Shown here: in pieces, positions 54,436-61,761 of the stretch | Position numbering within the stretch: position 1 is the first letter of the stretch | Layout: each line of letters starts with the position of its first letter | DNA from: CAYMYN01 sp964394665 | GTDB lineage: Bacteria; Planctomycetota; UBA1135; GCA-002686595 | Direction: 5' to 3' | DNA: 64,000 nt | Assembly (NCBI GenBank): GCA_964394665.1 | Contig: CAYMYN010000001.1 | Coordinates: 1 to 64,000, forward strand | Program-made: the position numbers and the translations under genes | Notes under the pieces: model-generated | Databases searched by the model: none | Told to the model about the DNA's origin: nothing | What the model saw: the letters and a program-made list of their open reading frames with translations, nothing else

Positions 54436-55497
54436 ATGCAGGCCAAGGCCGTCGACACCTCCCGCATGGGACTCTTCGCGCGCTACCTCTCCGTGTGGGT
54501 GGCGCTGTGCATCGTGCTGGGCGTGGCCCTTGGCCAGCTCGTGCCCGCCGTCCCGCGCGTGTTGGGTGAACTCACCGTGGCCCAGGTCAACCTGCCGGTG
54601 GCGGTGCTGATCTGGCTGATGATCTACCCGATGATGGTGCAGGTGGACTTCGCCTCCGTGCTGGGCGTGCGCCGCCAGCCGCGCGGGATCGCGATCACCT
54701 TGACGGTCAACTGGTTGGTGAAGCCCTTCACCATGTTCCTCCTGGCCTGGGTCTTCCTGGAGGTGCTGTTCGCGCCGTGGATCGAGCCGGGCTTGGCGAA
54801 GGAATACGTCGCCGGCGCGATCCTGCTCGGCGCCGCGCCCTGCACGGCCATGGTGTTCGTCTGGAGCTACCTGACGCGGGGCGATCCCGCCTACACCCTG
54901 GTGCAGGTCGCGCTCAACGACCTCGTGATGCTCTTCGCCTTCGCTCCGATCGTGCTGCTGCTGCTCGGCCTGGGGGACATCACGGTGCCCTGGGACACGA
55001 TGGCGCTCTCGGTGCTCCTGTTCATCGTCATCCCGCTGATCGCGGGGGCGCTCTCGCGCACCTGGCTCCTGGAGCGCAAGGGGGCGGCCTGGTTCGAGGG
55101 TGAGTTCCTCGCGGTGCTCAAGCCCCTCACCATGGTCGGGCTGCTGCTGACCCTGGTGCTGCTGTTCAGCTTCCAGGGCGAGGTGATCCTCGAGAACCCC
55201 TTGCACATCGCGCTGATCGCGGTGCCGTTGGTGCTGCAGACGGTCCTGATCTTCGCCCTGGCCTACGGCTGGGCGCGGGTCTGGCGCCTTCCGCACTGCA
55301 TCGCCGCGCCGGCGAGCCTGATCGGGGCCAGCAACTTCTTCGAGCTGGCCGTGGCCGCCGCCATCGCGCTCTTCGGCCTGCAATCCGGCGCGGCCCTGGC
55401 GACCGTCGTGGGCGTCCTCGTCGAGGTGCCCGTGATGCTGATGCTGGTCGGCATCGCGAACCGCACGCGCGGGTGGTTCCCCGCCGTGCCGGCGTAG
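54436..55497 (+). CDS. acr3: ACR3-family arsenite exporter
   Basis: A 353-residue membrane protein with ten predicted helices, of the ACR3 branch of the bile/arsenite/riboflavin transporter superfamily. The conserved substrate site is GAAPCTAMVFVWSYLT (about residues 136-151), with the essential cysteine in GAAPC; the other half has LIGASNFFELAVAAA. It exports arsenite or antimonite in exchange for protons. No arsR or arsC gene is next to it. The PLP decarboxylase gene upstream is in the same transcription unit, with no known link to arsenic. Confidence 0.92.
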   Translation: MQAKAVDTSRMGLFARYLSVWVALCIVLGVALGQLVPAVPRVLGELTVAQVNLPVAVLIWLMIYPMMVQVDFASVLGVRRQPRGIAITLTVNWLVKPFTMFLLAWVFLEVLFAPWIEPGLAKEYVAGAILLGAAPCTAMVFVWSYLTRGDPAYTLVQVALNDLVMLFAFAPIVLLLLGLGDITVPWDTMALSVLLFIVIPLIAGALSRTWLLERKGAAWFEGEFLAVLKPLTMVGLLLTLVLLFSFQGEVILENPLHIALIAVPLVLQTVLIFALAYGWARVWRLPHCIAAPASLIGASNFFELAVAAAIALFGLQSGAALATVVGVLVEVPVMLMLVGIANRTRGWFPAVPA

Positions 55498-55526
55498 GAA
55501 GCGCCGGATGGAACGGCGCGGCTGGG

Positions 55527-55561
55527 CTCGGGCATGCGGCCCAGCGCGCCGCATGCCCGAG
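55527..55561. terminator. Perfect 14-bp hairpin between convergent genes
   Basis: CTCGGGCATGCGGC pairs perfectly with GCCGCATGCCCGAG around a seven-base loop, in the 77-base gap between the ACR3 stop and the stop of the outer-membrane lipoprotein gene. It can serve both strands. Confidence 0.65.
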
Positions 55562-55574
55562 GAACGCGCCCGCC

Positions 55575-56318
55575 CTACAGCGAGACGCCGACGCCCAGGG
55601 TGAGCTGGTCGTAGTCGACGTCGAGGCCGCCCGTGCCCGAGAGGTGCGTGCCGAAGAGCTTGCGGAAGTCCAGGCCCACGCGCAGCATCCCGCTCGGCCG
55701 GTAGTAGGCCCCGGCGCGCAGGTAGATGCCGAAGGTGTCCTGGTCCTCCACGTCGAGCGGCCCGGAGTCGGCGGCGAAGTTGACGTTCAGATAGGCGAGG
55801 CCCGCCGACAGGTAGGGATGGAGCAGGCCGTCCCCGGCGGTGAACGTCTTGCGCACGCCGGCGTAGAGCTCGAAGACGTCCGTCTCGACCTTGACCGGCG
55901 GGCCGCCGTTGTTGCGCGTGTCCGAGTCGTCGGAGACCGTGAAGCCGCCCTCGAAGCCGAACAGGGAGAACTCGTCGTAGGCGTCCAGCTCGAGGCCGAA
56001 GACGAGGTGGTTGTCGGCCGGGTCGAAGTCGTCGACCGCGCGCCGACCGAAGTAGCCGGTCACGCCGACGTTGTCGCCCAGGGGGCTCCGGGAGTTGCGG
56101 CGGGCGGGACCCGAGAGGGGCAGGGGGTCGGCCGATCCCGGTCGCGACGCGGTGGAGCGCGGCGCCGAGTTGGCCGGGGCGGCGCCGCGGGGGGCCGACG
56201 CGGGCCGGGCCGCCACGGGACGCTCGGGGTCCGCGGGCATGGGCGGCGGCGGGGCGACGCACGAGACGAGCGGAGCGGAGGCGACGATCAGGGTGAGGAA
56301 ACGCGTGGTGGCGTTCAT
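55575..56318 (-). CDS. Outer-membrane beta-barrel-like lipoprotein
   Basis: A 247-residue predicted lipoprotein with lipobox LVSC (lipidated C20). Residues about 22-75 are a proline/alanine/serine-rich linker. The C-terminal 170 residues show alternating strands ending in aromatic residues (FGLELDAYDEFSLFGFEGGF, LYAGVRKTFTAGDGLLHPYLSAGLAYL, LRVGLDFRKLFG, LTLGVGVSL), as in small outer-membrane barrels of the OmpW/OmpA type. Strong lipid anchoring plus barrel is unusual. The 209 bases upstream hold no gene. Confidence 0.72.
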   Translation of the reverse strand: MNATTRFLTLIVASAPLVSCVAPPPPMPADPERPVAARPASAPRGAAPANSAPRSTASRPGSADPLPLSGPARRNSRSPLGDNVGVTGYFGRRAVDDFDPADNHLVFGLELDAYDEFSLFGFEGGFTVSDDSDTRNNGGPPVKVETDVFELYAGVRKTFTAGDGLLHPYLSAGLAYLNVNFAADSGPLDVEDQDTFGIYLRAGAYYRPSGMLRVGLDFRKLFGTHLSGTGGLDVDYDQLTLGVGVSL

Positions 56319-56527
56319 GGCGAGAGCCTGCCGGGGACCTCGGGAGACGCGGAGACCTGACGTCCCGCGGGAACGCGGCGGATGCTAGCAGTCGCTCCCG
56401 CCCGATTCGACGCCAACAGCCTGTCGAAAATGCTCCTTCCGAGGCGCCGCGCGCCGCGCGCTCGACATGGGGCGCCGACGGGCCCCGGGAGCCCGCCGGC
56501 CGCGGGGAGCGGGACGTGAGAGAACGC

Positions 56528-57421
56528 TCACGCCCGGCGCGCCGCGCGGCGCAGGTCGATCGCCTTGGCGATCGGCCCCACGATCGCCAGGGCGGCGATG
56601 GCCGGGATCGGGGCCAGGGGCGCGAGCCAGGCGACCTGGAAGTCGTTCCCCAGGCGGATCGCGGTCTCGGCCAGCGCGATCAGGATCACGACCAGGATCC
56701 GGCCCCGGCGGCTGGCGACGGTGGTCGGCGGGTCGGTGATCATGAAGAAGACGAAGAGCTGGTACATCGGGCCCGTGATGGGCGCGATCTCCGCCAGCAG
56801 GGGGGTGCCCGTCACCAGGTGCCGCACCCAGGCCAACGCGAAGAAGGCCACCACGTAGGTCGCCGTCACGTGCAGCAGCTTGGCGCGCGCGACGACCAGG
56901 ATGCCGACGAACCAGATCACGGCGTTGACCCGCAGGTCGTTGCCGAACTGCTCGGAGAGGATCGCGACCTGGCCTGGCGCGAGCAGCACGAGGGCCGTGA
57001 TGGCGAAGTTGGTCGGGTTCCACAGGTGCCGGCCGCGGTAGCGCAGCACGTACTTGGATCCGATCGAGAGCATGGCCCCCACTGCGAAGGGCCAGAGCAC
57101 GAGCGAGAAGGGCTTCAGCAACAGCGCCAAGCTGTTGCCCGAGACGTAGGAGCTGAGCAGCAAGGGCCGGCGCCCGAGCAGGAACCACGAGAGGGCCCCC
57201 TCGCTCGCCAGGCACACGCCTAAGGCGGTCGCGAGCCGCCCATAGCCGCCCAGGGCCCCGAAGCGCCATTCGCCGAGCACCAGGATCAGGGTGATCAGGG
57301 CGCTGACCAGCACCTTGGGCGTGAGGAAGGCATCCAGGCGCGCCAACCACCGGCGGTCGGCCGGGAGGGCTCGCGCGACGGCGGCGGGCGCCCCGATCTC
57401 GGTGCCGCGCGGGAGGCTCAT
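56528..57421 (-). CDS. UnbU-like RnfD/NqrB-family membrane protein
   Basis: A 297-residue membrane protein with about eight helices, of the NqrB/RnfD family as found in UnbU, the partner encoded next to UnbV in enediyne gene clusters. Features are PKVLVSALITLILVLGEWRFG, the SYVSGNSLALLLKP segment, LWNPTNFAI, and FMITDPPTT, the latter two being family hallmarks. In RnfD the S/T-x-T motif binds FMN covalently; here the region reads DPPTT. Its ATG overlaps the TGA of the UnbV-like gene (ATGA). A 10-bp hairpin (56510-56536, one-base bulge) overlaps its stop codon and may end transcription. Confidence 0.83.
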   Translation of the reverse strand: MSLPRGTEIGAPAAVARALPADRRWLARLDAFLTPKVLVSALITLILVLGEWRFGALGGYGRLATALGVCLASEGALSWFLLGRRPLLLSSYVSGNSLALLLKPFSLVLWPFAVGAMLSIGSKYVLRYRGRHLWNPTNFAITALVLLAPGQVAILSEQFGNDLRVNAVIWFVGILVVARAKLLHVTATYVVAFFALAWVRHLVTGTPLLAEIAPITGPMYQLFVFFMITDPPTTVASRRGRILVVILIALAETAIRLGNDFQVAWLAPLAPIPAIAALAIVGPIAKAIDLRRAARRA

Positions 57422-59181
57422 CGCGGGAGCGGCTCCTCGATGCGGTGGTAGCGATCCGCCTCCAGATCCTCCAGGCGCTGGGCGTGCCCCGAGGGCCAGC
57501 GGATCTCGAGCGCGTCCACGCGCCCGTGCTCACCGAGCCCCACCAGCACGCGCCGATCGCTCTGGCCGCTGAAGCCCGAGGCGGAGACCACCACGCGCCG
57601 CTGCACGTGGGGCCCGAAGTGCACGAGCAGCTCCGCGCCGTAGGCATCGGGGTTGCTGCGCGTCCCGCGCAGGTCGAAACCGATCCAGCGGTTCGTGTGT
57701 TGGCGCACGTTGCGGTAGTAGAGCAATGGCCCGTTCTGGTTGGCGATCACCAGGTCCGGCGTGCCGTCGTCGTCGAGGTCCCCCACCGCCACGGCGCGCC
57801 CGTCGTACAGATCGCGGATGCCGACCTCCTCGCCCACTTCGCGGAAACTGCGCCCGCGGCGGTTGAGCAGGACGTGCGTGCGCTCGTAGCCCGACAGGCT
57901 CAGGTCGCCGAAGGCCGGCCAGTTGAGGGCGTCCTCGAAGATCCCGCCGAATCCTCCGGCGATCTTCGACATGTTGTACCAGTAGTCGTTCTCGCGGCTG
58001 GCCGACACGAAGCCATTGACCACCACGAGGTCCTGGAAGCCGTCGAGGTCGAGGTCGACGAACTGCGCGCCCCAGGCCCAGCCGCAGTTGATCTCCGGCC
58101 CCGAGGCGACGTTCGGCAGCCCGCCGCCCGACGTCAGGTTGTTGACCCGCAGGTTGTTGCCCTGGAACAGGAACCGCGGCTGCGAGATGTTCGTGACGTA
58201 GACCGCGAGCTGGCCGCGGTTCATGAAGTCGCCCAGCGCGACGGCCATGCCGCTCTTCGAGGTCGTCTCGAGCCCCGTGCCCGCCGCCAACTCGAGGACG
58301 CGCCCCTCGCGGTTGAGCCACAGCTCCTCGGGGCCGTAGTCGTTGGCGAGGTACAGGTCCTGCCAGCCGTCGCCGTCGAAGTCCGCCGCCGCGACCGCGA
58401 AGGTCCAGCGCCGCGTCTCGCCCCGGATGCGGTCCGAGACGTCCTCGAAGGTCCCGTCGCCCCGGTTGCGGAAGAGGAAGTTGCGGCCCCCGTTGCGCGA
58501 GTACTCGAAGCTCTCCTGCATGATGCGCGTGCTGGAGAGGTTCCACAGGTCGATCTCCTCGCGGTAGTAGCCGGCGAGGTAGAGGTCGGGATAGCCGTCG
58601 CGGTCGAAGTCGAACCACACCGCCGCGTTGCAGTTCATCCAGCCCCCGAACCCGGCCTGCGCGCTCACGTCGACGAAACGCCCGCCGTCGTTGCGCAGCA
58701 GGAGCGGCGTTCCCCAGCGCGTCACGAGCACGTCGAGGTCGCCGTCGCGGTCGAAGTCGGCCCAGTACGAGCCGGTGGAGCAGCCCTCGCCGTCGAGGTT
58801 GAGGTGCGCCAGCCCGACCTCCTCGGCCACGTCCACGAAGCCGCCCTCGCCGAGGTTGCGGAAGAGGGCGTTGGGCCGATCGTGCAGCGAGGTCGTCGCG
58901 TAGACGTCGAGCCGCCCGTCGCCGTCGAAGTCGACCAGGGTCACCGCCGCGCCGACGCCCGAGACCTGGGGCCCGATCGGATCGAGGCGCCGGTCGAGAC
59001 GCGGCGAGTCGTGCTGGAACACGAGCCCGACTTCGGCCGCCATCTCGCGCAGCACGAAACCGTGCCGCGAGGCCTCGGGGACGTCGTCGGGCAGGGCGGA
59101 GGCCGGCAGGTGCCCGCGCCAGCCCGCGTACGCGAGCAGCCCGGCGAAGGCGGCGTTGACCAGGAGCTGCTTGGGGTTCAC
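57418..59181 (-). CDS. UnbV/ASPIC FG-GAP protein (CRTAC1-like)
   Basis: A 587-residue exported protein with one N-terminal hydrophobic segment (about residues 7-22). The body is an FG-GAP propeller with calcium loops such as DFDGDGRLDVY, DFDRDGDLDVL, DFDGDGWQDLYLAND and DLDDDGTPDLVIANQ. The C-terminal ASPIC/UnbV domain includes NPDAYGAELLVHFG, GFSGQSDRRVLVGLG and the RWPSG motif. UnbV proteins are best known from enediyne antibiotic clusters but are also common in planctomycetes. It is translationally coupled to the UnbU-like gene. The start is GTG; no ribosome-binding site is clear. Confidence 0.87.
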   Translation of the reverse strand: MNPKQLLVNAAFAGLLAYAGWRGHLPASALPDDVPEASRHGFVLREMAAEVGLVFQHDSPRLDRRLDPIGPQVSGVGAAVTLVDFDGDGRLDVYATTSLHDRPNALFRNLGEGGFVDVAEEVGLAHLNLDGEGCSTGSYWADFDRDGDLDVLVTRWGTPLLLRNDGGRFVDVSAQAGFGGWMNCNAAVWFDFDRDGYPDLYLAGYYREEIDLWNLSSTRIMQESFEYSRNGGRNFLFRNRGDGTFEDVSDRIRGETRRWTFAVAAADFDGDGWQDLYLANDYGPEELWLNREGRVLELAAGTGLETTSKSGMAVALGDFMNRGQLAVYVTNISQPRFLFQGNNLRVNNLTSGGGLPNVASGPEINCGWAWGAQFVDLDLDGFQDLVVVNGFVSASRENDYWYNMSKIAGGFGGIFEDALNWPAFGDLSLSGYERTHVLLNRRGRSFREVGEEVGIRDLYDGRAVAVGDLDDDGTPDLVIANQNGPLLYYRNVRQHTNRWIGFDLRGTRSNPDAYGAELLVHFGPHVQRRVVVSASGFSGQSDRRVLVGLGEHGRVDALEIRWPSGHAQRLEDLEADRYHRIEEPLPR

Positions 59182-59293
59182 GCGGGATCGGGGCGCGCCG
59201 CCCCGGCCCCGAAGTGTAATCGAGGACCGGATCGCGAACAGGGCCCCGCCCGCGCCCGGGTGCGGTCCCCCGCCGCACGCGGCGGGCCCGGGC

Positions 59294-60427
59294 TCACTGG
59301 ATCGCCTGCAGCGCGACCCGCCGCTGGTGGCGCTGGCCCGCGCGCTGGTAGACCAGCTCGACCTCGTCGCCCGCCTTGCGCGTCCGCAGCGCCGCGAGCA
59401 GGTCCGCCTGGCCTCGGATGCGCTGGCGGTCGATCTCGACGATCACGTCCATGCGGAACTCGCCCTCGCCCTCGTCGATGCCGCGCAAGCCGGCGCCCGC
59501 GGCGCTGCTCCCCGGCTGCACGTCGACCACGACCACGCCCTCGACCCCTTGCAGGCGGGCGAAGGCGTCGCTGGCGATGCTGATGCCCAGGCCCGCCCGG
59601 GGAGCCTGCTCGAGGCGCGCGCTGCGGCCCTCGATGAGCTGCGGCACGATGCTGTTCACGGTGTCGACCGGCACCGAGAAGCTGATCCCGGCGCTGACCC
59701 CCGAGGGGCTGTAGATCGCCGTGTTGATGCCGATCAGGCGCCCGGCGCTGTCGAGCAGCGGCCCGCCCGAGTTGCCCGGGTTGATGGCCGCGTCGCTCTG
59801 CACGACGTTCTCGATCGAGTGCCCGGTCAGGGAGCGGATGCTCCGCCCGAGCCCGCTGACGACGCCGGTCGTCAGGGTCTGGTCGAGCCCGAAGGGGTTG
59901 CCGATCGCGTACACCCGCTGGCCGACGCGCAGGTCGTAGGAGGTGCCGAGCGGCAGGGGGCTCAGGCGCCGGTTGGGGGCATCGATCTTGAGCACCGCCA
60001 GGTCGTACTCGGGCGCCAGGCCGACGACCTGCGCTTGGAAGCGCGAGGAGTCGGCCAGGGTCACGAAGGCCGCCCGCGCGCCGTGGACGACGTGGTAGTT
60101 GGTGACGATGTAGCCCTCCTCGTTCCACACCAGGCCGCTCCCGGTGCCCTGCGGAACGGCCATCACGTCCATCGTGAACCGGCGTCGGCGCAGGTCGATG
60201 TTGGTCACGTGCACCACCGAGGCCGAAGCGCGCTGGAAGAGCTCGATCGTGGCCTGCTCCTCGTCGAGCAGCGGCGCGCGCGCCGCCACGGCGCGCGGCG
60301 CGGACGATTCCTGCCCCGTGGGGTGCGAGCACTCCGCGGTGCGCCAGGCCGCGAAGGCCAGGAAGGAGAGCAGCAGGCCGCCGACCAGGGGCGAGCGTCC
60401 GCGGGAGTCGGGCTTGGGATCGAACAT
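59294..60427 (-). CDS. HtrA/DegP-type serine protease with PDZ domain
   Basis: A 377-residue membrane-anchored periplasmic protease. The N-terminal helix is at about residues 14-29. The trypsin-like domain has the catalytic triad H112 (TNYHVVHGA), D142 (EYDLAVLKI) and S220 (NPGNSGGPL). One PDZ domain covers about 275-375. The family degrades or refolds damaged envelope proteins. It lies between the aldo/keto reductase gene and the UnbV-UnbU pair, all on one strand, with gaps of 134 and 112 bases. Confidence 0.93.
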   Translation of the reverse strand: MFDPKPDSRGRSPLVGGLLLSFLAFAAWRTAECSHPTGQESSAPRAVAARAPLLDEEQATIELFQRASASVVHVTNIDLRRRRFTMDVMAVPQGTGSGLVWNEEGYIVTNYHVVHGARAAFVTLADSSRFQAQVVGLAPEYDLAVLKIDAPNRRLSPLPLGTSYDLRVGQRVYAIGNPFGLDQTLTTGVVSGLGRSIRSLTGHSIENVVQSDAAINPGNSGGPLLDSAGRLIGINTAIYSPSGVSAGISFSVPVDTVNSIVPQLIEGRSARLEQAPRAGLGISIASDAFARLQGVEGVVVVDVQPGSSAAGAGLRGIDEGEGEFRMDVIVEIDRQRIRGQADLLAALRTRKAGDEVELVYQRAGQRHQRRVALQAIQ

Positions 60428-60561
60428 CGGGAGTGGGCTCCTACCAGGGAGGGTCGGGGCGCCGGGGTGGGCCGGGCTGCCCCGCGAAGGGCTCCCCTTC
60501 TACGCCAGGCCCCCGCGGCGGTTGGAGGGCCCAGTCGCGGCGCACCGTCCGCGCTCGGGCC

Positions 60562-61635
60562 TCAGGCCCCGCCGCGGCCGAGCCAGCGCGCGAGCAGACC
60601 GCGCAGCCCGCCCCGGGGCGGCGCCGCGGCCGGCGGCGCGAGGTCGAGGGCGACCAGGGCCCCGCGCACGGCGTCGACCTCGGCCGCGGAGAGCTCGAGC
60701 TCCCCAGCGCCGGCGTTCTCCCGCGCCTGCTCCTCGTCCCGCGCCCCGACCAGGGCCGAGGTCAGGCCGGGTTGCTCGAGCGTGGCCGCGATCACGACCT
60801 GCGCCAGGGTCTTGCCGTGGGAGCGCGCGATCGGCGCGACGTGTTCCTCGAGGGCGCGGTTCACCGCCGCGCGGCTGGCGGGCGTGAAGAGCGGGTGCTT
60901 GGCGCGCCCGTCGTCGGCGGCGAAGCGGCGCTCGACGCCCACCTTGCCCGTGAGCAGGCCTTGCTCGAGGGGCGAGTAGGCCAGCACGCCGATCCCGTGC
61001 TCGCGGGCGAACGGCAGGACGTCCCCCTCGGCCTGGCGGCTGAGCAGGCTGTAGCGCGGCTGCACGCTCGCCAGCGGCACGTCGCCCAGGGCGCGCAGGG
61101 CCTCGGCCAGCATCTCGGGCGTGTAGTTCGAGACGCCGATCTCGCGGATGCGGCCCGCGCGGCGCAGGTCGACCAGCGCCCCCATCGTCTCGGCGATCGG
61201 CGTGCGCGGATCGGGCCAGTGCACCTGCAAGAGGTCGAGCGTGTCGACGCCCAGGCGCTTGCAGCTCTGATCGACCTCCCAACGCAGGGACTCGGGACGC
61301 GCGTCGCGGCGGATGGTGAGTTTCCTGCCGTCCGGGCCCTCGGTGTCGAAGAACCGCTCCCCCGGCCCCTCGTCCCAGCGCAGGCCGGCCTTGGTCATCA
61401 CGACCACCTCGTCGCGGCGCACGGCGATCGCGCGGCCGACGAGGGTCTCCGAGAGGCCGAAGCCGTACACCGGCGCGGTGTCGATGGCGTTCACGCCGGC
61501 ATCGATCGCGGCCCCCAGGGCCCGCAGGGAGGTCGCCGGGTCGGCCCCACCCCAGTACCAACCGCCGATGGCCCAGGCCCCGAAGGACACCACGGGGACT
61601 TCGAGGGAGCTCCGACCCAGCCGGCGTGTGCGCAT
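60562..61635 (-). CDS. Aldo/keto reductase
   Basis: A 357-residue NADPH-dependent oxidoreductase of the aldo/keto reductase superfamily. The catalytic tetrad is D52, Y57 (IDTAPVYGFG), K82 (VMTKAGLR) and the histidine in LLQVHWPDP. GVSNYTPEML and the C-terminal SALVGARDEEQARENAGA bind the cofactor phosphate. It probably reduces aldehydes. The last 20 residues are an arginine/glycine tail not typical of the family. TATACC lies 7 bases before the ATG and no ribosome-binding site is present. Divergent from the FG-GAP gene. Confidence 0.92.
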   Translation of the reverse strand: MRTRRLGRSSLEVPVVSFGAWAIGGWYWGGADPATSLRALGAAIDAGVNAIDTAPVYGFGLSETLVGRAIAVRRDEVVVMTKAGLRWDEGPGERFFDTEGPDGRKLTIRRDARPESLRWEVDQSCKRLGVDTLDLLQVHWPDPRTPIAETMGALVDLRRAGRIREIGVSNYTPEMLAEALRALGDVPLASVQPRYSLLSRQAEGDVLPFAREHGIGVLAYSPLEQGLLTGKVGVERRFAADDGRAKHPLFTPASRAAVNRALEEHVAPIARSHGKTLAQVVIAATLEQPGLTSALVGARDEEQARENAGAGELELSAAEVDAVRGALVALDLAPPAAAPPRGGLRGLLARWLGRGGA

Positions 61636-61642
61636 GGGGGGC

Positions 61643-61648
61643 GGTATA
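61643..61648 (-). promoter_or_regulatory. -10 box, leaderless-type promoter of the aldo/keto reductase gene
   Basis: The minus-strand hexamer TATACC ends 7 bases before the ATG at 61635; the spacer is GC only. Confidence 0.4.
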
Positions 61649-61724
61649 CCCCCCTTCGGGGCCCCTATGGAACCTCGGGCGGGCGCCCCCCGGATCGGCC
61701 GCTGCCCTGCGGAGCCCTGGCGCC

Positions 61725-61730
61725 TACCCT
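61725..61730 (+). promoter_or_regulatory. -10-like TACCCT before the FG-GAP gene
   Basis: TACCCT lies 31 bases before the ATG at 61762. It is the same hexamer as before several other genes here, but with a short leader. Confidence 0.3.
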
Positions 61731-61761
61731 GGGGGGCTCCCCCCCACCCCCGACGAACCCC

